Below are positions 1-6,409 of a stretch of DNA of 33,163 bases, in pieces. The stretch covers positions 1-33,163 of the forward strand of contig CAVGXR010000060.1 in NCBI GenBank assembly GCA_963633225.1, read 5' to 3'. This DNA is from F23-B02 sp963633225 (lineage in GTDB: Bacteria > Bacillota > Clostridia > Oscillospirales > Oscillospiraceae). Every line of letters starts with the position of its first letter. The first letter of the stretch is position 1. The notes below the pieces were generated by a model. It searched no databases. It saw nothing but the letters and a program-made list of their open reading frames with translations, and had not been told where the DNA came from. Made by a program: the position numbers and the translations under genes.

Positions 1-378
1 TCTGCAGATTTCCTGCGGAAGCTGCGGGCGTGGTACGCCCGCAGAGGCATACAAGTGGAGTGTGTCCAGACGGACAACGGGTTCGAGTTTACCAACCGTT
101 TTTCTAACAGCAAGCGCGATCTGCCCACGCTGTTTGAACAAACTGCCGCCGAGCTGGGTATCCGGCACAAGCTAATCCGTCCGTATACGCCGCGCCACAA
201 CGGCAAAGTCGAGCGTAGCCACCGTGAGGACCAGAAGCGCTTTTATTCCTGCCATGCCTTCTATTCTCTCGATGACTTCGCCAAACAGCTTGCCGTCCAC
301 AATCGTCGTTCTAACGACTTACCTATGAGGCCTCTTCGCTGGCTTTCTCCTAACGAGTTCTTTGTCCAATATGTTTGA
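1..378 (+). CDS. IS transposase, DDE integrase core (C-terminal part; 5' end outside window)
   Basis: The reading frame is already open at base 1 and runs to TGA at 376-378, so only the last 125 codons are present. The piece holds the second and third acidic positions of an rve/DDE integrase core: the Asp in QTDNGFEF just after base 67, and the Glu in HNGKVERSHRED near 200-230. The segment RPYTPRHNGKVER is typical of IS3/IS481-like transposases, in which the metal-bound DDE triad catalyses strand transfer. The first Asp and the DNA-binding domain lie upstream and cannot be seen. The sequence TGTTTGACAAACCTACA around the stop ends in CA and could be the inner part of the IS right end. The family assignment (IS3 versus IS481) is uncertain. 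Confidence 0.85.
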   Translation, partial: SADFLRKLRAWYARRGIQVECVQTDNGFEFTNRFSNSKRDLPTLFEQTAAELGIRHKLIRPYTPRHNGKVERSHREDQKRFYSCHAFYSLDDFAKQLAVHNRRSNDLPMRPLRWLSPNEFFVQYV

Positions 379-388
379 CAAACCTACA

Positions 389-414
389 TGACTGCCCCCG
401 TGCGCCTCTAAAAA
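389..414 (+). repeat. Terminal 26 bp of the interspersed repeat family, next to the IS
   Basis: These 26 bases are identical to 31080-31105, the right terminus of the largest repeat copy, including the TGCGCCTCTAAAAA end. Only the extreme end is present here, starting 10 bp after the transposase stop codon. Either the IS inserted into a repeat copy, or the IS and the repeats share an end. Confidence 0.75.
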
Positions 415-416
415 CC

Positions 417-446
417 TTGACAGAGGGGGGGAGCTTATGATATATT
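417..446 (+). promoter_or_regulatory. Promoter of the MATE gene
   Basis: TTGACA at 417-422 and TATATT at 441-446 are separated by 18 bp. Transcription would start near 453 and give a leader of about 145 nt before the MATE start codon. Confidence 0.6.
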
Positions 447-476
447 ACGAAAGCTTGCTCGGAGGGTGAGCTGTTC

Positions 477-590
477 ATGAGAAGCAGCAGCCGGATAAGA
501 GACAGACTGAGACGTCTGTTTCTTGTCCGGCTTTTTCTTTTGCGCGGAAAATGTGCTCCGGCGGCAGGCAGATCGGAACAGGAGGCTTAA
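477..590 (+). CDS. Possible Arg-rich leader peptide upstream of the MATE pump
   Basis: A 37-codon ORF starts at ATG 477, ten bases after a good GGAGGG at 461-466, and ends at TAA 588-590, just before the MATE start at 598. It has 9 Arg codons out of 37, five of them AGA. The ORF runs straight through the terminator stem at 489-532, and its last codons overlap the GGAGG of the MATE gene. This layout suits a regulatory upstream ORF whose translation or stalling decides terminator formation and downstream re-initiation. Whether the peptide is actually made is not shown by the sequence; coding by chance is possible. Confidence 0.35.
   Translation: MRSSSRIRDRLRRLFLVRLFLLRGKCAPAAGRSEQEA
489..541 (+). 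terminator. Intrinsic terminator/attenuator in the MATE leader
   Basis: A 19-bp stem (489-507 with 514-532) is fully paired if two G-U pairs are allowed. The loop is TGAGAC and a T-rich tract follows at 532-541. It lies between the promoter at 417-446 and the MATE start at 598, so read-through is needed for pump expression. Confidence 0.75.
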
Positions 591-597
591 ACGAAAA

Positions 598-1920
598 ATG
601 GACTTTCTCAACGGCAGCATTAAAAAGCTGTATTTCAAATACCTGTCGGCTGCGTTCGGCAGCGCCATGATAACATCAGTCTACTCGATCGTTGACATGG
701 CAATGGTCGGGCAGTATCAGGGGCCGGAGGGCACGGCGGCGCTGGCGGTCGTCGCGCCGGTGTGGAACATAATCTACAGCCTCGGCCTTCTGATGGGCAT
801 AGGCGGCAGCGTGATATTCAGCACAAAGCGCGGCAGCAGACGCAGCGACGGCTCGGAAAACCAGTACTTCACCGCGGCGCTCATCGGCTCGGCGGCGCTG
901 GCTGTTCTGGCATGGCTCGGCCTACTGTGCTTTGAAGCGCCGGTGCTGCGCTTCTTCGGCGCGGATGAATCGCTGCTGGAGCTGGCGCGAGCCTATATGC
1001 GCCCGATCAAATATGTATTCCCGCTGTTTCTGTTCAATCAGATGCTCGCCGCGTTCCTGCGCAACGACGGGGATCCCGGGCTTGCAACGCTCGGCGTGCT
1101 GTCCGGCGGCATCTTCAATGTATTCGGCGACTATTTCTTCGTATTCCCCTGCGACATGGGCATCTACGGCGCGGGTCTTGCAACGGCGATAGGCTCGGGC
1201 ATATCCTTTGCTGTCATGCTCACGCACTTTATAACTAAAAAGAACACGCTGCGCCTTGCGTGGCCCGAGCAGCTGCTCAGAAAGCTCGGGGATATCTCCG
1301 TCACGGGCTTTGCGACGTTCTTCATCGACGTTGCGATGGGCATCCTGACGGTGCTCTTCAACCGCCAGATCATGCGCTTCCTCGGCGCAAACGCGCTTGC
1401 GGTCTACGGCCCCATCATACAGGTCAGCACCTTCGTCCAGTGCTGCGCCTACAGCGTGGGTCAGGCAGCTCAGCCGATAATCTCGACAAATTTCGGCGCG
1501 GGCAAAAGCGGCAGAATAAGGGAAACCCTGCGCCTTGCACTGCTGACGACGGCCTTCTTCGGCCTGTTCTGGACGGCGCTGAGCATGGCCTGCCCGAACC
1601 TCTATATCCGCATTTTCATGAGCCCCACGCAGGAGATACTCGACATGGCTCCCGCCATAATCCGCGCCTACTCACTCTCGTTCCTGCTTCTGCCCTTCAA
1701 CATTTTCTCGACCTATTACTTCCAGGCGATCATGAAGCCGGCAGCGGCGTTTACGGTGTCTGTAGCCCGCGGACTGGTAATAAGCGGCGCGCTTATCCTG
1801 CTGCTGCCGCTGCTCGGCAGCGCAGAGCTGCTGTGGTACGCAATGCCGGTTACGGAGCTTGTTGTCACGCTCTACGCAGCGGCGAAGATACGCCGCTGCG
1901 CCCTGCCCGAGCAGGCGTAA
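598..1920 (+). CDS. MATE family efflux transporter
   Basis: The 440-residue product is an integral membrane protein with about 12 hydrophobic segments, in two similar halves as in MATE (multidrug and toxin extrusion) pumps. These export cationic drugs or metabolites in exchange for Na+ or H+. Supporting features are the N-terminal MDFLNGSIKKLYFKYL, the VDMAMVGQYQG segment in the first helices, and the FGAGKSGRIRE loop between the halves. The length is normal for the family. I chose ATG 598 because GGAGG lies at 581-585; an upstream in-frame start would read through the terminator hairpin. The gene is monocistronic in appearance and sits behind an attenuator-like leader, which suggests induction by a translation-affecting compound. 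The substrate cannot be told. Confidence 0.92.
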   Translation: MDFLNGSIKKLYFKYLSAAFGSAMITSVYSIVDMAMVGQYQGPEGTAALAVVAPVWNIIYSLGLLMGIGGSVIFSTKRGSRRSDGSENQYFTAALIGSAALAVLAWLGLLCFEAPVLRFFGADESLLELARAYMRPIKYVFPLFLFNQMLAAFLRNDGDPGLATLGVLSGGIFNVFGDYFFVFPCDMGIYGAGLATAIGSGISFAVMLTHFITKKNTLRLAWPEQLLRKLGDISVTGFATFFIDVAMGILTVLFNRQIMRFLGANALAVYGPIIQVSTFVQCCAYSVGQAAQPIISTNFGAGKSGRIRETLRLALLTTAFFGLFWTALSMACPNLYIRIFMSPTQEILDMAPAIIRAYSLSFLLLPFNIFSTYYFQAIMKPAAAFTVSVARGLVISGALILLLPLLGSAELLWYAMPVTELVVTLYAAAKIRRCALPEQA

Positions 1921-1967
1921 ACCCTCTTTATCCTCTTCGGGAGCATTTATACATAAAATAAATTTCG

Positions 1968-1996
1968 TTGCAATTGCGGCAGCTGTTTGATATAAT
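1968..1996 (+). promoter_or_regulatory. Promoter of the GntR regulator gene
   Basis: TTGCAA at 1968-1973 and a consensus TATAAT at 1991-1996 have a 17-bp spacer. A longer reading of the GntR ORF would begin inside this promoter, which supports the downstream TTG start at 2031. Confidence 0.7.
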
Positions 1997-2030
1997 GCTT
2001 AATCAATATTTTAGCAAGAGGGGCATTAGC

Positions 2031-2771
2031 TTGAACGAGAATACAAGGCCTGCCGCATATTCGCCGTCAAAGCGGAATCAGGTCTCGGCGGTGGACACCG
2101 TCATCAACAAGATAGTTGACGGCGTGCTGACGGGAGCCTATAAGCCGGGGGACAAGCTGCCGACGGAGATACAGCTGGCGGATATGCTGGGTGTGAGCAA
2201 GAACACAGTGCGCGAGGCGATAAAGATACTCGTTGCATACGGCGCTATCGAGATACGGCGGCCCGAGGGCACGTTCATAACCGAGGGCTTCTCGCCGCGA
2301 ATGCTCAACCCCGTCATATACTCGCTGCTGTTCAGCAAGGGCAACGCGGAGGATATGCTGGGTCTGCGGCGAATGATCGACACGGGCGTGTTCATGCTGA
2401 TAATCCAGCAGGGACTCAGCAAGGAGGACAAATTCAGTCTCGAGGCGCAGCACGCACATTATTCGGTGCTCGTCCTTGCCGACCCGCCGGACATACAGGC
2501 CATCCACGAGGCGGATATGTGCTTTCACAAGATGCTCGCCGCAGCGACGCACAACGAGCTCGTAAAGGTATTTCACGACTATGTTGCCGACCTCACGGCG
2601 GAGTCGAGGCTGCGCGTCGTGAAGCAGTGCAGCAAGGAAGGGCACATGCAGTATCTCGTCGATACGCACCGAATGACGCTCGATTTAGTAGAACGCGAGT
2701 CTAATGTTAGCCTTGAAGACACGATTGACTTTAGTTATTATTACTGGAAATCGACCTATAAATTATACTAA
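2031..2771 (+). CDS. GntR family regulator, FadR/FCD subfamily
   Basis: A 246-residue transcription factor. Residues about 18-88 form a winged helix-turn-helix: PGDKLPTEIQLADMLGVSKN then TVREAIKIL, and a wing ending GTFITEGF. The C-terminal FCD domain has the metal- and ligand-site pattern DMCFHKM, then a His in KVFHDYV, then DTHRM. Such proteins bind a carboxylate or sugar-acid effector and usually repress the adjacent catabolic genes. The TTG start at 2031 is preferred: it follows AGAGGGG at 2017-2023 and lies downstream of the promoter. The last 28 codons are clearly more AT-rich than the rest. It is co-directional with the transketolase/TRAP operon and is separated from it by a terminator and a new promoter, so it is the likely local regulator. 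Confidence 0.9.
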   Translation: MNENTRPAAYSPSKRNQVSAVDTVINKIVDGVLTGAYKPGDKLPTEIQLADMLGVSKNTVREAIKILVAYGAIEIRRPEGTFITEGFSPRMLNPVIYSLLFSKGNAEDMLGLRRMIDTGVFMLIIQQGLSKEDKFSLEAQHAHYSVLVLADPPDIQAIHEADMCFHKMLAAATHNELVKVFHDYVADLTAESRLRVVKQCSKEGHMQYLVDTHRMTLDLVERESNVSLEDTIDFSYYYWKSTYKLY

Positions 2772-2778
2772 ATACACA

Positions 2779-2817
2779 AAAATCAACTGTTAATTTTATA
2801 ACGGTTGATTTTCTTTT
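2779..2817 (+). terminator. Intrinsic terminator after the GntR gene
   Basis: A 14-bp stem (2779-2792 with 2799-2812, one G-U pair) is followed by CTTTT. Its 3' arm overlaps the -35 box of the next promoter. Confidence 0.8.
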
Positions 2818-2833
2818 GAGCAAATAGTACAAT
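2805..2833 (+). promoter_or_regulatory. Promoter of the transketolase/TRAP operon
   Basis: TTGATT at 2805-2810 and TACAAT at 2828-2833 have a 17-bp spacer. The start point would be near 2840, leaving an untranslated leader of about 85 nt that carries the inverted repeats at 2856-2886. Confidence 0.55.
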
Positions 2834-2855
2834 CATCACATGAAACACCCAACGT

Positions 2856-2886
2856 TCAACTTTGGGTTGAGTGTTACGGAACTCAA
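2856..2886. promoter_or_regulatory. Inverted repeats, candidate GntR operator
   Basis: Two nested inverted repeats lie just downstream of the predicted start point: TCAAC (2856-2860) with GTTGA (2866-2870), and TTGAGT (2867-2872) with ACTCAA (2881-2886). The position suits roadblock repression by the adjacent FadR-type regulator. The assignment is an inference from position and symmetry. Confidence 0.4.
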
Positions 2887-2925
2887 TTTACCTCGGCTGC
2901 GATTGCAGCAGAAACGGAGGAACAA

Positions 2926-3762
2926 ATGGAAAAAGAAAAACTGGAGTTTCTGGAAAATAAGGCAATGCAGCTCCGCAGAGACGTTATTACCATGATCTAC
3001 GAGGCGCAGTCCGGACATCCCGGCGGATCGCTCTCGGCGGCAGATTTCGTCACTGCGGTATATTATTCGGAAATGAAGCTCGACCCCAAGAATCCCAAGT
3101 GGGAGGACAGGGACCGCTTCGTTCTCTCCAAGGGTCATGTGTGCCCTATCCAGTACGCCGCGCTTGCGGATCTGGGCTACTTCGACAAGGAGGTGCTCCA
3201 CACGCTGCGCAAGGAGGGCTCGATCCTTCAGGGACACCCCGATATGAAGAAATGCCCCGGCATAGATATATCCACCGGCTCGCTCGGACAGGGCTTTGCA
3301 TGCGGCGCAGGCATGGCGCTGGCTGCAAAGCTTGACGGAAAGGACTACCGCGTGTTCGTCGTCATCGGCGACGGCGAGAGTCAGGAGGGCGAGATCTGGG
3401 AGGCAGCTCAGGTCTGCAACAAGTACAAGCTTGATAATGTGGTTCTGTTCTGCGATTATAACAATCTGCAGCTCGACGGTACCTGCGACGAGGTCATGCC
3501 GGTGCTGGATCTGGCCAAGAAGTTCGAGGCCTTCGGCTTCGAGTCCTACGAGATAGACGGCAACAGCATGGAGCAGATAGTCGATACACTCGACAAGATA
3601 CGCGCCGCGAAAAACGGCAAGCCCAAGTTCATCCTCGGCAGAACGGTGAAGGGCAAGGGCGTTTCGTATATGGAAAACCAGTGCGGCTGGCACGGCAAGG
3701 CGCCGAACAGCACCGAGTACGAGCAGGCTATGGCAGAGCTTAACGGAGGTGTCAGGGCATGA
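2926..3762 (+). CDS. Transketolase, N-terminal (thiamine diphosphate-binding) subunit
   Basis: A 278-residue protein covering the pyrophosphate-binding half of transketolase, which in these bacteria is split into two genes. Visible landmarks are the SGHPGG motif at residues 29-34, KGH at 69-71, GSLGQG at 118-123, and the ThDP/Mg2+ motif GDGE (148-151) ending in N180. The enzyme moves a two-carbon ketol unit from a ketose to an aldose and acts with the product of the next gene, whose start overlaps this stop. GGAGG at 2916-2920 supports ATG 2926. The setting, in one operon with a TRAP transporter and a dehydrogenase, suggests a dedicated catabolic transketolase rather than the housekeeping pentose-phosphate enzyme, though this cannot be settled from sequence. 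Confidence 0.93.
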   Translation: MEKEKLEFLENKAMQLRRDVITMIYEAQSGHPGGSLSAADFVTAVYYSEMKLDPKNPKWEDRDRFVLSKGHVCPIQYAALADLGYFDKEVLHTLRKEGSILQGHPDMKKCPGIDISTGSLGQGFACGAGMALAAKLDGKDYRVFVVIGDGESQEGEIWEAAQVCNKYKLDNVVLFCDYNNLQLDGTCDEVMPVLDLAKKFEAFGFESYEIDGNSMEQIVDTLDKIRAAKNGKPKFILGRTVKGKGVSYMENQCGWHGKAPNSTEYEQAMAELNGGVRA

Positions 3763-4685
3763 GCATGATCGCAACCAGAGACGGCTTCGGCGACGAGATC
3801 GTTGAGCTTGGCCGTGAGAATAAAAACATATGCGTTGTCGATGTAGATATCGGCAAATCCTGCAAGACGACGGCGTTTGCAAAGGCGCTGCCGGAGCAGC
3901 ACATCAACGTCGGCATTGCCGAGCAGTGCGGCGCGGGCGTTGCGGCGGGTCTGGCGACCTGCGGCAAGATCCCCTTTGTCGTGACCTATGCGGCCTTCGG
4001 CTCGATGAGAATGTGCGAGATGATACGTCAGGAGATATGCTACCCCCACCTGAACGTCAAGATCGCCTGCTCCCATGGCGGCGTTACTCCCGCCAACGAC
4101 GGCGCAAGTCATCAGAGCATCGAGGATATGGGCATTCTCTCCACCATCCCCAACATGACGGTCATCATGCCGGCCGACTATAATGCGGCACGCAAGCTCA
4201 CCAGAGCGGCAGCGGAGTATGACGGCGCTGTGTACCTGCGCTTTACCCGTGACGCTGTGCCCGAGGTCTACGGCAGCGAGCAGGAGTTTGAGATAGGCAA
4301 GGCCGTTCAGCTCAGACAGGGCGGCGATGCGGCGATAATTGCGATCGGCGATACCGTCCGTCTCGCACTCGAAGCAGCCGACGCACTGCACAGTCAGGGC
4401 GTGAACGTCCGCGTGCTGGATATGCACACGCTCAAGCCGCTCGACACCGAGGCTGTCGTGAGCGCACTGAAGGATACCGGCAGGGTAGTCACCGTGGAGG
4501 ATCACAACGTGATAAACGGTCTGGGCTATGCCGTGTCAGCCGTCGCAGCCGACATGGGCTGCGGCATCGTAAAGCGCATCGGCATTCAGGATCAGTTCGG
4601 CCAGTCCGCTCCGTATGAGCGCCTGCTTGCAATGAACGGCATCACGGCCGAGAACATCGCAGCAACGGTAAAGGCAATACTGTAA
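3759..4685 (+). CDS. Transketolase, C-terminal (pyrimidine-binding and C-domain) subunit
   Basis: A 308-residue partner of the preceding subunit. It contains the Pyr domain with the catalytic Glu (E55 in NVGIAEQ) that activates the thiamine ring, the substrate-side segment DGASHQSIEDMGI, and the C-terminal domain (about 185-308) with VEDHNVINGLG. The ATG overlaps the upstream TGA (ATGA) and GGAGGT lies just before it, which implies translational coupling and equal subunit amounts. The two proteins together equal one full-length transketolase. The natural sugar substrates are unknown. Two-subunit transketolases of this kind are also known from pathways for unusual sugars, such as apiose and sulfoquinovose breakdown. 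Confidence 0.93.
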   Translation: MSMIATRDGFGDEIVELGRENKNICVVDVDIGKSCKTTAFAKALPEQHINVGIAEQCGAGVAAGLATCGKIPFVVTYAAFGSMRMCEMIRQEICYPHLNVKIACSHGGVTPANDGASHQSIEDMGILSTIPNMTVIMPADYNAARKLTRAAAEYDGAVYLRFTRDAVPEVYGSEQEFEIGKAVQLRQGGDAAIIAIGDTVRLALEAADALHSQGVNVRVLDMHTLKPLDTEAVVSALKDTGRVVTVEDHNVINGLGYAVSAVAADMGCGIVKRIGIQDQFGQSAPYERLLAMNGITAENIAATVKAIL

Positions 4686-4697
4686 CATTGTAATTTA

Positions 4698-4713
4698 ACA
4701 GGCATCCGCCTGT
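4698..4713 (+). other. Hairpin between transketolase and dctP
   Basis: A perfect ACAGGC/GCCTGT stem with loop ATCC lies 12 bp after the transketolase stop. No T run follows, so it is not a terminator. It could mark an mRNA processing or stability boundary before the highly expressed binding protein. Confidence 0.4.
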
Positions 4714-4747
4714 CGAAAATTAAAAAACAAAAAGGAGAAACAAGCAA

Positions 4748-5785
4748 ATGAAAAAATTCCTCGCACTTTGTCTGGCACTGTGCATGGTCTTCTCTCTGTG
4801 CGCCTGCGGAAGCGACAACAGCAGCAATCAGAGCGCAGACGACAGCTCAGAGTACCAGACGCTCAGCATCGACATGTCCTGCAACGGACAGTCCGACAGC
4901 GCAAACGACTGCATCGGCGCAAACCTCTTCAAGCAGTACATTGAAGAGAAGTCCGGCGGCGCTATCACCGTCACCATTTACAACAACGACCAGCTCGCCG
5001 GCGGCGACATGACCAAGGGTCTCGAGCTCGTCATGGACGGCACCGTCCAGATGGACATCCACTCGACCTCCATCATCTCCCGTATCGACAACCGCCTCAT
5101 GGTCAGCTGCCTGCCCTGGACCTTCTCTGACTATCAGGCAGCCGAGGACGCATTCTTCGGTCAGGGCGGCGAGTTCGTCTCCTCCGTTCTTGCCGAGCAC
5201 GGCCTCACCTACCTTGGCGCACTGCACAACGGCTTTAAGTGCATGACCTCCTCCAAGACCCTCATCAAGTCCCCGTCCGATCTGGCCGGTCAGAAGATCC
5301 GTACCCCGGGCGGCGATCTGTGGAACGGCTTCTGGACTGCAATGGGCGCATCTCCCCAGGCGATGAGCTGGTCCGAGGTTTACACCGCAATGCAGCAGCA
5401 CACCATCGACGGCCACGACAACAGCCCCTCCACCATCAACTCCGCAAACGTTCAGGAGGTTCAGAAGTATATAACCGTCTCCAACCACACCTACGAGGCC
5501 TTCACATGGAGCGCCAACACCGAGTGGTTTGACAGCCTCAACGAGGCGACCCAGAACCTCATCCGCGAGTGCGCAAAGCAGGCCTGCCTTGACGCAAACG
5601 AGCAGATCGAGGCATCCATGGAAGAGATCCTCACCACATGGGAAAACAACGGCTTCAACGAGGTCTACCGCCTGTCCGACGCTGAGATCGAGGTCTTTAA
5701 AGAGGCTGTAGCAGACGTTACCGCACAGTATGCCGCCGAGTACGGCGAGGAAGCCTGCTCCGCCTTCGGCATCACCGCGTCGTAA
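4748..5785 (+). CDS. dctP: TRAP transporter solute-binding lipoprotein (DctP family)
   Basis: A 345-residue extracytoplasmic binding protein. The N-terminus is a lipoprotein signal with lipobox L17-C18-A19-C20, so it should be lipid-anchored on the outer face of the membrane after cleavage before C20. The body has the DctP fold signatures: GGDMTKGLELVMDGTVQMDI, the ligand-binding Arg in KIRTPGG (R185), and AMQQHTIDGHDNS. In TRAP systems this Arg forms a salt bridge to the carboxylate (or a sulfonate) of the ligand, so an acidic substrate is expected. AAAGGAG at 4731-4737 supports ATG 4748. The Ile and Leu codons are strongly C-ending, as in highly expressed genes. A stem-loop follows the gene. 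The exact ligand is unknown. Confidence 0.93.
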   Translation: MKKFLALCLALCMVFSLCACGSDNSSNQSADDSSEYQTLSIDMSCNGQSDSANDCIGANLFKQYIEEKSGGAITVTIYNNDQLAGGDMTKGLELVMDGTVQMDIHSTSIISRIDNRLMVSCLPWTFSDYQAAEDAFFGQGGEFVSSVLAEHGLTYLGALHNGFKCMTSSKTLIKSPSDLAGQKIRTPGGDLWNGFWTAMGASPQAMSWSEVYTAMQQHTIDGHDNSPSTINSANVQEVQKYITVSNHTYEAFTWSANTEWFDSLNEATQNLIRECAKQACLDANEQIEASMEEILTTWENNGFNEVYRLSDAEIEVFKEAVADVTAQYAAEYGEEACSAFGITAS

Positions 5786-5809
5786 GCGATATAGCAATTG
5801 ACTGATTTT

Positions 5810-5844
5810 ACAGGCTTCTTCGCATATACGGAGAAGCCTGTTTT
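5810..5844 (+). terminator. Stem-loop with short T run after dctP (partial terminator)
   Basis: A 10-bp perfect stem (5810-5819 with 5832-5841) is followed by TTTT. It sits between dctP and dctQ inside the operon, so it probably terminates part of the transcripts and protects the dctP 3' end, raising binding protein over membrane subunits. Confidence 0.65.
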
Positions 5845-5902
5845 GACAGGCAGAAGCTCGACTCCTGTTAGCTTGAAAATATATACAGAAAGGAAGTATC
5901 CC

Positions 5903-6409
5903 GTGAAAAAGCCTGCAAAGCTCCTTAACTCGCTTGAGGACTATATACTTGCCGTCATGCTTCTCATCATGACGCTGCTTGCCGGTGTCAACGTCGTTGC
6001 GCGTTACATTTTCCTCGCATCCCTGCCGTGGATCGAGGAGCTCAACCGCCTCGGCCTTGTCATCATCTCCTACATGGGCGCGGCTGTCGCCCTCAAGAAC
6101 CACTCCCACCTCGGACTTTCCATCATCACCGACCGCCTTTCCCCCAAGGGAAAGAAGATAGCCGGCGTGTTCGGCTGTGCCTGCGGCGTTTTCTTCTGCG
6201 TCGTCGCCGTTTACTACGGCGTTCTCATGGTGATAAAGGAGCATGCCAACAACGTTCTCACTCAGGGAATGCAGTGGCCCGAGTACCTGTTCGGCATGTG
6301 GCTGCCCATCGGCTGCGCCGTGCTGTGCATCCGCTTTATCCAGTCGGCAGTCTATCTCCTGACTGACCGTGATTTCACCGATTGCAGCAAGGAGGGCCAT
6401 AACGGATGA
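5903..6409 (+). CDS. dctQ: TRAP transporter small membrane subunit (DctQ family)
   Basis: A 168-residue protein with four predicted membrane helices, as usual for DctQ. A charged helix carries PWIEELNRLGLV and is followed by YMGAAVALKNHSHLGL, the family's best conserved stretch. It pairs with DctM to form the membrane part of the transporter. The GTG at 5903 is preferred: AAAGGAAG lies at 5889-5896 and the product starts VKKPAKLLNSLEDY, whereas a longer in-frame reading would begin before the dctP stem-loop. Its TGA overlaps the dctM ATG. Confidence 0.88.
   Translation: MKKPAKLLNSLEDYILAVMLLIMTLLAGVNVVARYIFLASLPWIEELNRLGLVIISYMGAAVALKNHSHLGLSIITDRLSPKGKKIAGVFGCACGVFFCVVAVYYGVLMVIKEHANNVLTQGMQWPEYLFGMWLPIGCAVLCIRFIQSAVYLLTDRDFTDCSKEGHNG

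Noticed and set aside
1968..2030. GntR start at TTG 1968
   Set aside because: It coincides with the -35 box of a good promoter; the ribosome site fits TTG 2031.
5798..5902. DctQ start upstream of the stem-loop at 5810-5844
   Set aside because: The extension has no ribosome site and encodes residues unlike DctQ N-termini; GTG 5903 is well placed.
4847..6400. Long minus-strand open frame (517 codons) opposite dctP and dctQ
   Set aside because: It is antisense to two well-recognised genes, rich in Gly/Val/Asp/His from complementary codons, and has no ribosome site. High GC makes such shadows common.
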